Source: Cryptomeria japonica
Lineage: Eukaryota; Streptophyta; Pinopsida; Cupressales; Cupressaceae
Length of the DNA: 64,000 bases
Assembly: GCF_030272615.1 (NCBI RefSeq)
Contig: NC_081412.1
Span: 25,202,501 to 25,266,500 of the forward strand
Direction of reading: 5' to 3'
Position 1 is the first letter of the stretch; each line of letters starts with the position of its first letter. The position numbers were made by a program, and so were the translations under genes. Below are positions 24,425-37,640 of this stretch, one piece after another. The notes beneath the pieces are model-generated. The model was not told where the DNA came from. It worked only from the letters and a program-made list of their open reading frames with translations, and ran no database searches.

Positions 24425-26298
24425 ATGTTGGAGTCACAGGAGAGATTCCCATCGACTCAGAGGTTGCGACCTGAGCTGACAGCCAAGGACCGAGCTGCGA
24501 TTAAGGCTATGGGTCTGAGACATATTATGTATGTGCCTAAGTTTCGAGCGAACATGGGACTGCTGACTGCACCGGCGGAGAGGTGGCACTCCGAGACTTG
24601 CACATTTCATTTGTCGATGGGTGAGATGACAGTCACCCTTGAGGATGTATACAGGATCCTGAGGATACCGATCGATGGGGAGCTGATTCCGTACGATTGA
24701 GATGGAGACAAGGAGGCCCTGAGACGAGTGTTCCAGGACCCAGGACTAGAGACGAGGGCAAGGCATGTGGCTTGGGACACTATGACAGCGACAGGATTGG
24801 CATTGCCAGTAGTGATAGGAGGAGCGATTAGTGGGTTCTTGTGTCTTGATAGAGTGACACGAGGGTTGGCTATGGGCTGGGGAGGTGCACTGGAGACATT
24901 GGTGACACAACACACCAGATATGCTTGGGGACCGTGTGTGCTAGCGCACCTGTATTATGAGCTGCATCAGTTTGTGTACCACGGGTCAGTGGGATTGGGC
25001 TACGGGGTCACATTGTTATAGGTGTGGGCCTATGAGCATCTGCCAGTGATGAGACCGATACATTTCAGGGGCAGAGGTCACAGATGCAGTTTTGTACACT
25101 TGTACAATATGATCACCTCGCAGCCACGGATTGGCAGGTTAGAGCACTGGCGGCGGGTGATTGATGATATTGACATGGTCATATGGAGGCCATACTTGGA
25201 ATGTGAGAAGTGGGAGGATGATGTTGTAGAGCTTCCCTACACCTTCCAGAGCAGGTACCTAATTGGGCGGACGCCCTATGTGCTGGAGAGGCAGCTAGTG
25301 GACAGGGTGGACAGGAAGTTCGGCAGGATTCAGCGGATGCCACAGGGTTCAGGCATGTATGCACAGACTGTCAGGGATCGGGCACAGTTTGGGCCCCTAT
25401 TATCATATGATTAGGCTGTGACACAACTCGTAGAGATGATGCCCCTACCCTGGGACATTTGGTCAGAGATCAAGGATGCCGGCATGGATGCCAAGTACAC
25501 AACATACTAGGCGGAGCATCCATTCCCAAGCCTGATGGATCCAGGGGAGTTACTAGATGGAGATGGTGGTGGGGATGGTGATGATGATGGAGATGATGGG
25601 GGCAGAGGCCGATGGAGGAGGAGGGGTGTAGTTGGAGAGAGGAGGGTGGCGCCACAGAGGGAGGGTGGAAAGGACATAGGGGCTTGGGTGGTGAGGGGTC
25701 ACGGTGGATTACCGCTATAGGTGCCAGCAGCACAGGGTCCCAGACAGGTGCAGGTACAGGGATAGGTACAGGGACAGATACAGGTACAGGCACCAGTACA
25801 GGCACAGGCACAGGGGCAGGCACCCGTACAGGGGGAGCCACAGGGGGCTAAGGTAGAGGACAGGCAGATGAGATCCAAGAGTTGGAGAGAGAGAGGGATA
25901 GGCTCAGGAGGTGGCTCAGAGATGCTAAGCGGGAGCGGGATCAGGCCATTCAGCGCTACACAGAGGCTGAGACAACACTGAGGGCTGGGAGGCAAGCGAC
26001 AGAGGACACAGGGGCCGGATATGCCTATGTTTAGCGGGCAGGGGAGGAGATCGGTTACTGGCGGGATCTCTATTATGGTGCGGTGCCAGCTGATTAGCGA
26101 GTGAGGAGCTTCCATAGACCATCACGGACAGCAACAACTATGAGAGGGAGCCGAAGGAGATAGGCATCTAGTGGTGGGGTTATGGGTCCTCCAGCACCAC
26201 CAGATAGAGGGGACAGGAGGGATGATCCTGGGGCGGGTCCTTCAGGGGCTCAGATTTTTTCGAGGCCAGGCGGCTCCGAGGGAGGGAGTTCATCTTAG
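24425..26298 (+). pseudogene. Antisense ORF with plant mobile domain (PMD), broken
   Basis: The plus strand, opposite to gag-pol, reads in one frame from the ATG at 24425 with stops at 24698, 25019, 25412, 25508, 25718 and 25763. PMD-type motifs are ERWHSETCTFHLSMGEMTVT (24572-24631), LEDVYRILRIPIDGE and AWGPCVLAHLYYELHQF (about 24929-24980). Family members are the MAIN/MAIL proteins of Arabidopsis and ORFs inside transposons. An acidic/Gly/Arg stretch (25550-25680) and a hexamer-derived VQVQ-like stretch follow. The frame then shifts by one near 25850, and a coiled-coil-like tail (ELERERDRLRRWLRDAKRER) runs to the stop at 26296. CTGCAG just before 24410 could be a splice acceptor. Its role in the element is unknown. 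Silencing or anti-silencing is speculation. Confidence 0.78.
25735..25850 (+). repeat. CAGGTA/CAGGCA hexamer-type tandem repeat
   Basis: About 18 imperfect hexamers CAGGNA within the antisense ORF. They read as VQ/AQ-type repeats in the PMD frame or as TG repeats in the next frame. The frame change into the coiled-coil tail falls at its right end, as expected from slippage. Confidence 0.85.
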
Positions 26299-27963
26299 CC
26301 GTAGAGGGCTCCCTATGTATCAGTATTATACCATTTTGTATGATGATGTAGACACCTTCGGGTGATTGTAGCGATATGATTTTGACATCATTGTATCTTT
26401 GCGGCAGCTATATGCATGTGTACCTATGTGATGAGATGTTTTTATGTGATGCTTATGACATGGATGCAAATATGTACATGATGCAATGCAATATTTTTTA
26501 TTCTTTTATATGTGTATGCATGATGCAAATGTGAATGTATGAAATGCAAATGAATATGATAATGCAAATGATTATTGTGCTAGCAGGTGTTGTGTGCAGG
26601 ATGTGATACAATTGTGATATCTATATGTATGTATGGAATGCTAACATGTGATAATGCAGGTGCAACTACATGAAATGCAAATGTTTTTGGTGTGTCATTA
26701 TACTCAGTCATGTGATAGCAGGCTACGCGGACTCAAGAAGGACGATGGAATTCAATCAAGAAAGGGGGATGAAAGATAGAAGATATGAAAGTGAAAGAGC
26801 TTCTTGTGCGTTATCATCGTTGAGTTTGATTATGGCAAGTAGGTTATGACAATCGAGGCATATGTTCGACCTAGAAAATCATTGTACCTATTTGCATGGA
26901 GACAAGATAGTTACAAACAAGGAATGCCCCAGTTCACACTAGACTCACAGTGTCCTCATATCCTTGGACAAGTCATAGCATTACTAAGAGACAATCCATA
27001 GATAACAAAAGAAAAATAGGTGATGATACCCCATCCTCGCCTTTCTAGTCAAAGACATCCTGGAGATCGAATCTCTAATCAAAGACATCTCGGAAAAGCT
27101 AAAAGACATGTCACCAAAAGATAAAATCAAAAGAAAACCAAGACTCAACACCAACATCCACTGTATTCCTCAAGTTTAGTGTCTCTTGTCACTCGTATAA
27201 GTCTTATTTGATTATGGTCACAATGTTTACTTTCACAGAAAGGATAGATAGCACTGAACCATATGTTGTCTGAGTCTGTTGAAAGATTTGATTTGTTGAA
27301 GCCCATTGTTGCTCCTGTGTCTCATCCGAAACTGACTGAATCCATGAAACTGATACTTTATTGTGGAGAAGATGAAACTTTATTGCGGATCTGTGATGCA
27401 AATGTTTCTTTATTACGGATTGTCCACGGATAGACTGAAGGAAGCTGGAAGAAACTGTACTCCTCGAAACATGTGATGTTCTCAGTTCCACACCCATCAC
27501 TAGACGTAGGATTTGCCTTAGCCACAGATAGGATGTGATTTATTATGGATGGAAAGGGAGGTGAAAAGGGAGGTTTATTATGAATGGCTAACCAATCTTG
27601 GGTAGATCAATAACAAGCCATGATGGGAATGGGTAAGTTTATTATGAACGAATAGGTTGTGAGTGTGTGCAAAGTGAAAGGATGAAAGTGAATCCTGAAG
27701 GAGGGAGGAGAAATATCTCTATGCATGGCACTGGTGACCCAGTTTTCACCATGGTACTTGCCCAGGGCACCACCGAAGTGGTTTTCACCGTTGGACGAAA
27801 TTATTTCTCGTTACTTTTTTTGATTTTTCAATGTTTTTTTTGTGTCACAAGGCGCCTATTTGCCAGGTTTTCACCAAGTAATGATTTTTTTTGTTTTATA
27901 ATTTTTTTGTATTTTTGAATTTTTTGATTTTTTTGTATTTTTGAATTAGGATATTCCAAAGAG
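26299..27963 (-). other. Spacer between antisense ORF and pol, no gene seen
   Basis: No coding similarity was seen on either strand. The stretch aligns with 4450-6110 of copy 1, so it is a regular part of this family. It is where transcripts from gag-pol (leftward) and the PMD ORF (rightward) would converge. A T-rich run lies at 27815-27950. Confidence 0.6.
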
Positions 27964-30900
27964 CTATGTGTAGAACCTGCGAAGGTGCATGTTGTTGATA
28001 GGATCCTCCAAAGGTTCACCTTCTGTAGTTGAGAGCTGATATGCCCCAGATCCATATGCTGCTATAATGATGTAAGGACCAAGCCAATTTGGTTCGAACT
28101 TGCCCTTCTTCTGTCTGTCTTGCTGATTTTTGGGGTTTTCTCTGAGAACCAAATCACCTACCTCAAATGTGCGAGGCTTGACCTTGTGATTGTAGCTGCG
28201 ACTCATTTGTTGTCGGTAAGCCTTGAGATGATTAAAAGCAGTTTGTCTTCGTTCATCCAATAGTTCCAGTTCTTGTAAGCGAGAGACCCTATAGTCTTCA
28301 TCACTGATAATGTTTTGCAAAGAGACTCGTAAAGAGGGTAGCTCGACCTTAATAGGCAAGATGGCTTCAGCGCCGTAGACAAGTGAATAGGGTGTAGCTC
28401 CTGTAGGTGTGCGGACACTTGTGCGATATGCCCAAAGTGCAAGATTAAGTTGGATATGCCAATTACGACCAGCGTCATCGACTGTCTTTTTTAGGATTTT
28501 AAGGATTGTCTTATTAGACGCCTCAGCTTGACCATTACCTTGGGGATAATATGGCGTGGAGAAATGATGGGAAATATGGAAGCGGTCACAGAGTTCATGA
28601 ACATCCTGGTTTTTGAAGGGGTGCCCGTTATCAGTGATAATGGAAATAGGAATACCGTATCGGCAAATGATATAGTTGAGGATGAACGTAGCAATCTGTT
28701 TTCCAGTGACTTGTGTGAGAGGTACGGCTTCAATCCATTTTGTGAAATACTCTGTGGAAGTGATAATGAATTTATGACCATTGGGAGAAGGAGGGTGAAT
28801 CTTGCCTATGAGATCGAGTCCCCACTGACAAAAGGGCCAAGGAGACGCAATTGGTTGAAGTTCTTGTGCTGGCACATGTATGAGGTCTCCATGAATTTGA
28901 CATTGCTTACACTTCTTGACAAACTGATATGAGTCTTTTTCCATATTGAGCCAATAATATCCAGTCCTGATGAGTTTCTTGGCCAAGGTAGGACCACTAG
29001 CATGTGGACCACATATCCCTTCATGTACTTCACGTAACGCAATCTGAGCTTCGTCACTTTCTAAACATCTAAGAAGAGTGCCATCTAGACCTCGCCGGTA
29101 TAGGATATAAACTAAAATGACATATCGAGAGGATTGGCGAATGAAAGTGCGACGTTGGTTATTTGATAGATCAGGAGGTAGGGTATTGTCACGAAGGTAT
29201 ATGAAAATGGAACCATATAACTGGGACTCGGGACCGACAACACATATCATCTCAGTAGGAATAATTTCATATGAAGGAAGCAAAAGGTTATCCACCAAGA
29301 ACTCATAGAGGGTCTCATTTGGAGGTAGATCAATCAGTGAAGCAATTGTAGCCATGGCATCTGCGGCGCGATTCTGCTCTCTTGGTATCTGCTCAAAATC
29401 TATCTTTGTGAAGTGTTGTTTCAGGTCATCCACCATTTGTTTGTAAGGCATTAATTTTTCATCTTTTGTTTGGTAATCATCAGTTGCTTGACGGATTACA
29501 AGTTGAGAGTCCCCAAAAACACGAAGTTCCTGGATCTTCCACTGAACTGCAATCCGTAATCCAGTTGTTAATGCCTCATATTTCGCTATATTGTTAGTGC
29601 AAGGAAATGATAAGCGGTATGATTTTGGTATAGAATCCCCTTGAGGAGTTATAAAGAGGATGTCGGCTCCTGCCCCATGCTGTGTGTATGAGTCGTCGAA
29701 GTACAGTTGCCATGGCTTTGCATGTGACATTGTTAAAATGGATTCATCTGGAAATTCTAAACTTAGAGGAACATCATCTATCATGGGAGCATCTACTAAT
29801 TGATCTGCGATGGCTTGTCCTTTTATTGCTTTTTTGTCCACATACTCGATGTCAAATTCACTCAGGATCATTACCCATTTGTCTAGTCGCCCAGTAAGTG
29901 TTGCTTTATTGAGAAGGTATTTTAATGGATCGATTCTTGCAACCAGCTTAGTCTTATGAGTGAGCATGTAATGTCATAATTTCTGGGAAGCAAAGACCAC
30001 GACGAGACATGCACGCTCAATTGGTGTGTAGTTTAGCTCATATCCCACCAATGTGCAACTGATATAGTATACTACTTTTTCTTTGCCTTCAGCAATTTGT
30101 TGTGCTAAGAGTGCCCCCCCCAGTGCTATTGGAGTAGCTAATATGTATAGTAACAGAGGCTGATCTGGAACTGGTGGCATCAGAACTGGCAGATTCAGAA
30201 GATAATCTTTGAGTGTTTGGAAAGCCTGTTGACAGTTATCATCCCATTTGAATTTGATGTTTTTATGTAGCAAGTGCTGAAAAGGATTACACTTATCTGC
30301 AAGTTGTGCTATGAATCTTCGTATGGATTGGAGTCTGCCTTGTAAAGATCAAAGTTGACTGATATTTCTTGGTGGTTGCATCTCCAAGATGGCTTTTACT
30401 TTTGCTGGATTAGCTTCGATTCCTCTTTTGGATACAATGAATCCTAGGAGCTTCCCGGAGGTTACTCCAAAGACACATTTCTTGGGGTTTAATCTTACTT
30501 TGTATTTTTCCAACCGATCAAAGATGACTGAAAGTATGTCCAAATGTGTATTTCTTTCTATTGATTTTCCCAAGAGGTCGTTGACATAATCTTCCATAGT
30601 TACGTGCATGAGATCATGAAAGATAGTAGTCATGGCTCTTTGATATGTAGCACCTGCATTTTTTAGCCCGAAGGGCATGACATTCCAGCAGAAAGTTCCC
30701 CACGGACAAGTGAATGATGTTTTGTGTTGATCCTCAGGCGCAATCCTTATTTGATTATAACCAGAGAATCCATCCATCAACGATAACATTTCATGACCTG
30801 CTGTGAGATCAATAATCAAGTCAATATTTGGTAATGGGAAGTCATCCTTTGGACAAGCTTTGTTGATGTCTCTGAAATCTGTATAGATTCTGATGCTGCG

Positions 30901-33900
30901 ATTTGGTTTACTGACAGGCACTAAGTTGGAGATCCATTCAGGATAATCAATTGGGCGTATGAATCTGACATCCAATAATTTCTCAAGTTCTGCTTTGACT
31001 AGTAATGCAACTTATGGATGCATCTTTCTTAATTTCTGTTTCACTGGTTTTGCCCCCGGTTTAACTGTCAAATGATGCATTACCAAATCTGGGTCTAATC
31101 CAGGCATATCAACGTATGACCATGCAAAGTTGATTTGTCGTTCTTTGAAGAAACTTATGAATTTTAACCTTTCTGACTCTGTCAATGATTGAGCCAGGAA
31201 TATGTTGTGTGGAACCTCTTCTGTACCAATGTTTGTTCTAATAGTCTTCTCTACCAACATGGATGACTTTTCCTCATACGATGCTGGGAGAATGTCGAGC
31301 CTTCCATCTTTGGGTGCCTCAAAGAGGTTTTCGCCCTCAGATACATCCTTTCTTTTTACTTTTTTGGGGTCAGACAGCGCCACAGTGTGGTTTTCGCCAT
31401 AAGACCCTTGGTTTGTTCTTATTTTCACATTTTTGCGACTGGAAGGCCCGACACCCTCTCCGAAATATGCCACGCTATTCAGTTCTATAGTGTATCCCGC
31501 TTTATGGTCCCTAGGAGGAAGATCATCTCGCATGCCAAGATAGTCCATAAAAGCTTCATCATTTTGGAACGTGTCAAACTATGCAGGTCCTTCATGATCC
31601 CAGTCAATGAGTTGGTGGTGAACAAGGGGAAGGCTGTTAATGTCTTCGATGTTAGCGGGGCTAAGAGTGAAGATGCAGTTATATTTGGGTATGTCAAGGT
31701 AATTATCGAGGTCATCGATGGCACTCTCCTCATCACTCTCGATCGCGAACGAATCCAAATTATCATCACTAGTAGCGCATTCTGGGACAAGTGTTCTCAT
31801 CCTATGTGATTTCAACCTAAGACCTTGAGACAAGGACTGTGTGAAATCCTCATGGGTTGTTTCTTGACCAACTTTGAATCTTTTATAAAATTCCTCTTCT
31901 TTCGTGGGTTCATCTGGTTCTCTGGATATCTCGGTGAGCTCGTAGTCACTGAAAGACTTGTCTGAACCCCATTCCCATTCGTTGGAGTATGTGGAATAGC
32001 GATCCTCTTGTTGAATTTTGGCAGCTTTGATTTGTGAGGCTTCTTCTGTCTTTTGAGTGTGGATCTTGGAAGTCAAGAAACCAAGTCCTTTTGAGCATTC
32101 CTTTTTGAAAGTCAGTTCAGTTTGTAAAGGTTCAATGATGCCTTCCTTTCGTAACCCAAGAGGGCTTTTTCCATCATACCCGAATTTTTGTAGAATCTTG
32201 AAGCCTTTGCCATATTTCTCACATGGTAGACTGATGTGATCTTGCGTATCATCTTCAATGTCTTTGCAAAGCATTTTGTTTAAGTCTTCCTCTTCCAGTT
32301 CGCCCCATCATTGAAAGGTAGTAGGGTCCCATTTGAGTACCATGATGGATACTTGCTTGTTAGGATGTGGTCTTCCATATTCTTTTGGGGAACTCATGAC
32401 TTGTCGTAAGTACATGGTCTGATTTAAAGTGTATTCCCCCATGCCCTTGTCCTGAAACTTGCCTTTAAGCTCACCTTGTTTTGATGTCGAAGGTTTTAAT
32501 GACTCGGGATCAATGTATGCCGAAGAAGGAACAGCTTCGCGATTACTGGGAATGATGGTCTTAGTTTTTGATCTCAGGTTATTGCAGTATATGAACGGAT
32601 TAGGATCACCGTTAACTGTTACTTCTACTCCATTGTGAGGAAACTTAATGCATTGGTGATATGTGGATGGGACTGCCCTCATTTCATGAATCCAAGGACG
32701 TCCTAGAAATATGTTATAAGTGAGATCTAGATCTAGGACTTGACAAACCACATCCTTTGTAACTAGCCCAATTCTGAGAGGTAAGGTGACTGTGCCCTTG
32801 GATGAATGCTCTTCATCATCATATGCCTTGATAGTGATTTGATTTGTAGAATTCACAGCTTTGTCGGAATATCCCAATTGTTTAATAGTGCTCAATGTAC
32901 AAATGTTTAGACCTGCTCCTCCATCTATCAGGACTCGTTTTATTCGATGTTTGTGTATGAAGGCTTCAATGTGTAGTGGTGCATTATGTGGCTAACTTGC
33001 GGAGGCATCATCGGCTTCTGTGAATGTAAGGGAGTGTGGAATGGAAAGGTATCCCACCATGGCTTGAAACTGGTCCACATTCAAATCAGTAGGAACGACA
33101 ATGTCTCTCAAGGTTTTGTCAAGAATAGCTTTATGTGCGGGGGATATGCGCAAAAGTTCAAGGATGGAGATGAGCGCGAATGTCTTCCCTAACTATTCTA
33201 CAAGGTCATACTCAGGTTTGGTTGATGAGGAAGCGGTGTTTTTGGTTGGAGTACCTTGCAAAGTGATTTTACCTCGGCAGGTTGTGACATTACATTCAGA
33301 GGTAGGTTCAGAAGAAGATCCAACACCTTTTAGGACAATCTTGGGTCTCCGGGTAGAATTCTCAAGGTTTTTGTCCTTGATGATAATGGTAGAGATGTAA
33401 TTGTCCATTGAAATGTGATTAATAGTTGAATCATAGTTATAGGTTGCTCTGGTATAGTTGGTTTGGTCATTTGTGGCTTTAGCTTTTCCCTTGTCATGTT
33501 TTGGGAATGGTTCCTTAAACATCTCATGTTCTTGATTGGATGAGTGTCCCTCAATCTCAATGTCACCTCTGTCAATGAGATCTTGTATGATGTTCTTCAG
33601 TCGATGACAATTTCCTGTCTTATGACCCTTGCTCTTGTGAAATTCACAATACTCATCATCATTCCACCAATTTGGTTTAACCTTTGGTTCATATGGAGGA
33701 AAATCTGGAACTGTGATTACCTTGTTTGCTGCTAGCTTTTTGAAAACTGACTCAAGTGGTTCTCCCAATGGAGTGTACTTCCCTCATGATCTGGAAGTTG
33801 TTTGAGTATTCACTTGATTGTTAGTAGAGCTTGATCCAGAAAAAATGAATTTGGGTCGCACTGTGTTGGCATCAACAACACCATCATTGACGGTGTTCTT

Positions 33901-35493
33901 GTTTTCATTCCAAAATCTTGGCTTGTCTTTTCCTTTAAAGTCATCTTTGTTTTCCTTGAATATCTTAATGACTCATTGTTCAATTAGGACCTTCTCTATT
34001 GCTAAGCCTTTTTCAATGACGTCCTTGAAGGTGGACAAACAAGCTTTTCTTAGGTCATAACCAATGTCCTTGTTAACATTTTGGGTGAACATTTCTACCA
34101 TTTGTTTTTGTGGAATTTCACAAGAGCATCTGCTAGCTAGATTCCTCCATCTTTGTAAAAATGATGCAAAAGACTCTCCCTCTTTTTGCTTGGTGTTGCA
34201 CAAAGTAGTGACTGATATGTTTGTCTCTATATTGTAGGAGAAATGTTGAATAAATGCCTCTACTAAGTCACCCCATGACTTAATACCAGGTGGGAGTTGG
34301 GAGAACCATTCCATAGCTTGATCACCTAAGCTTTGTGGGAATAATCTCATCAAATATGTCTCTTCTGCTGCTACCTCAATGCAAGTTGTGAAAAAATGTC
34401 TGATGTGTGCCTTAGGATCCCCTTTTCCTCTATACTTATCAAACTTAGGTGTCACAAAGTATGTAGGAAAAGGAGGCATTGGAATGCTCTTGTCAAATGG
34501 ATAGGGACATATGTCTCTCATTGTGTATGTTGGCTTTGGTGTATTTATGTCCTCCATTTTCTTTTGTAAGTCCCTAATTTGTTGCTCCAAATTGTTCTTA
34601 GGTGGAGATTGACTTCTTAGACCGTACCCCATGCTTGAGGCACCAATTGGAGGAGGAGCATGTTGCATATATGGATGCTATTGATCATATACATGTTCAT
34701 ATGGAGGAGGTCTATAGTGATGCTGCATATATGGACCACTTGGTATAGATTCATGTTGAGGAACGAAATATCTGCTTTGTCCATGTATACCATACTCTAC
34801 AGGCATGTCATGTTCTAATGTGTTGCCCCCAAATTTGACACGGGGTTTCCTTGTGTCCAAATTTTGAGCATGCCTTTGAATATCCAATTGCTTTGGTGGT
34901 TGATCCTTAGCATTGGTATGTGATTGAGCATATTTCTCTGCATAAGACTTCCATAATGGTCTGCGAAGGTGAGTATCATATGCTTGACCATGTGTATGTG
35001 GGACCTCTGGTTTTTGAAACAAAGATGATGGTGATTCAGGTACCATATGTGGTCCTCTATTTCCTCCACTATTAGGCCTCCTATGATCCATGTTGGAGTG
35101 AGTTTGTTGCAAAGGTCAATTTTCCATTATTTGAGACATGTCAAAATCATGAGGTATCTTGGCTCCACTTTGTGCCATCATTTGTAAGAAGTATTGTCTA
35201 TCCCTCCTCATTATTTCCTCAACCAATCGATTGAAATGGGGATTCATAATGGATTCTTCCACATCTGCTGAATGTATGGAAAAGTTGTCCATATTGTCAT
35301 TATGGGTAGCGTTGTTGTTTGTAGTGTCTATGTTCTCAACATTTGGAATGTTTCTATAGGTATCCATGTCAGGTGATGTAGTATGATCGGAATTGAAAAA
35401 GATATCATTGTCATACTCATAAGAACTCATGTTTGCGGACTCTTGAGCCTCTTTAGTTTCTCTCCTAGATTTTTGAAGACGAGTTTCAACCAT
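27964..35493 (-). pseudogene. gag-pro-pol of gypsy copy 2: one frame, nonsense codons only
   Basis: The ATG at 35493 (MVETRLQKSRRE) opens a frame that stays in register to the TAG at 27964, about 2,510 codons. Premature stops lie at 35116, 34678, 33973, 33784, 33193, 32992, 32308, 31579, 31012, 30349 and 29974 (left ends). Domains: gag core about 34100-34410; CEFHKSKGHKTGNC knuckle near 33625; protease DGGAGLN near 32915; G-patch 32065-32205; RT 30349-30975, with the catalytic YVDD changed to YVND at 30577-30588; first RNase H about 29880-30273; second RNase H about 29300-29715 (QLYFDDSYTQHGAG); integrase about 28200-29010 with an H-H-C-C finger, TDNG and QGNGQAE motifs; GPY/F-like WLGPYII near 28075. 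The element makes its own Gag, protease, RT and integrase when intact. This copy cannot. Confidence 0.95.
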
Positions 35494-35984
35494 GAAATAG
35501 GTATTGATCGAGATGTGTGAGACTAGATGAAAATGGAAAAAGTATGGAAGACCAAGAGTTGGATGGAATGTAAATGAATCTAAAGTGTACGTGCAATGTC
35601 CAAAGTGTAAGACCAAGTATGTATGTAGTAGAGTAGGTGTGACTTCCAAAGAGAGGATAGTTTCTCTTGATGAGGTAAGTTGACCTTGACTCTAAGTAAA
35701 ACCAAATGAGACCCAAAGGTGAGAGACCTTGATGAGGGACCACTTAAGTGTTGTTGTATGTAGTATGTTGACAAAGTATGATGAGGACAAGCAAGTGACC
35801 TTTTGACTCAAGTTTAGACAAATGTGAATGTAATGTAAGGTGTAAAGCAATGATGGACTGTGTGAGACCCAAAGACAGGTTGAATGCTAGATGAACCCTG
35901 GAGAAATGACCTAGGAAGCTCAAGAATTCTGAAACTGACTGTGTTTGTTTGCTGGACTGTAAAAGTTTTTTCAATTCTGAACAC

Positions 35985-36175
35985 AGACACGCCTGTATAC
36001 TTCACAGATGCGATTTCTTGACACAGACGTGGTTTTGTTTAACACAGACATGCTTCTGATATTTTTGTAAAATACACTGTTGATTCTGGAAACACAGACG
36101 CGTTTTTGCCCTTCACAGATGCGGTTATACAACACAGACGCTATTATGTTCGACACAGACGCATTCTGCAAAATT
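35985..36175 (-). repeat. Array B of CACAGACGC motifs
   Basis: About nine degenerate copies of (A)CACAGACGCG at about 20-bp spacing on the plus strand. The orientation is opposite to array A. Copy 1 has the same arrangement at about 14105-14330. Confidence 0.75.
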
Positions 36176-37376
36176 TGTGCAATTTTTTCCAATCTGTGAA
36201 GTTTTTTTTGTTGTGACCAAATCTGACTGTTTGACTTTTTTTCGTGACAAGAGGACACAGTGTTGATGAAGACCTAATGTTTGCAAGTGTCTAGACTCAA
36301 AATGACTCCAAGAAAAGTGTGTTGTTTGATGTAAAATTGTTTTGCATACACTTGAAGACACAAAAGACACAATGTTTTGTTGTTTGGTCTTGAATGTTTT
36401 GAATGTTTAAAATAAGTCAAGCACAATTCTTATGGCTGGCCAAGACAATAGTTGTTGATCCCACATGGGGTTTTACCCCCGAGGCTATGCTATTTAGAGC
36501 GGATACTTAGATGCTTGACCTCACTGGCTCCACCCTCGGCACTCACTTCTCGGGTCAGCCAAGAATTAGTCCCCAAGAAAACTCTCCGTGGTGAACTTTG
36601 TATCTCTACTAAGAACCGTATGTGTGTGGGCCGCTACCAGAGGTCCGACCTCCTACCCCAACAACTAGAAGGATTTGGGCCTCTAAAACAAAAAGGTGCT
36701 AGTAAGGGCATCCGCTCGTGTGGCCATACATGCGACACTTTCAGCTCTGTAAATACAGAAGGCTCCCAGCTGGTAGGGGTTACGCCCTACAAATGATCAA
36801 ATAAATTTGATCAAACGAGTTTATGGGGAGACATAGTGTCGGTATGAACTAATCAGCACACGTTATCCATAGTTTTCACCATGAATACAGTTGTTTATAG
36901 TGGTTCGAAAGAGGTGGGTTTTCCTCGCTACCACTTGGGTCGTTCTCTTCTCACTAGTAGTCCTAATGACCACATGGGAAGATAGGCCCTCTAAAGATTA
37001 AACAAAAAAGAGCCTATTGCTCAAGACACAAAAGACAATGATTCAATTTTAGTGCACCAATTGAAGTGTTTGCTAGTCTATGAAAACAAGGCACACAATA
37101 AAAATCCAAAAACCCTTGCCAAGGACCTGCAACAAAGAGTTGTTAGTAGTTTGGATTGTTTTAAATAATCTCCCCTTCCTGCAAGGACACAAGTTAGGTA
37201 AATTTTAGATCCAAAAGACTTTGTGAAAATAGGGGCCTTCAACCAAATGATTTTGCTTTCAAGACAAGCTGCATCAATTTCGTTAGATCTAAAAATGTTA
37301 GCTCGAAATAAACCAGATCTGAAACCCTAAATGCAAAAACCCAAAACTAAATCAATAACTCAAAATTTGAAATCGG

Positions 37377-37640
37377 TACACACAGACGTGATTACCCTTG
37401 ACACAGACGCGACTTCGTGATGCAGACGCAGTTCTATGAGACACAGACGTGGCTCCAAAACGCAGATGCGACCTCTGGACACAGATGCGAATAAAAACAT
37501 CGCAGACGCGACTGAGGAACTCAAACACGATTTTCGAAACCTGCAAAAATAAAATACTGCCAATAACACAGATGCGATTCCAGATATCGCAAACGCACCA
37601 GAAAATCAAAAACGCGATCCGCAAGTATGCAGACGCAAAA
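37377..37640 (-). repeat. Array C of CACAGACGC motifs next to the 5' LTR
   Basis: About eleven copies of (A)CACAGAYGYG at roughly 20-25-bp spacing, ending about 110 bp from the 5' LTR edge. Orientation is as in array B. Copy 1 has a similar block at 15565-15720. Confidence 0.75.
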
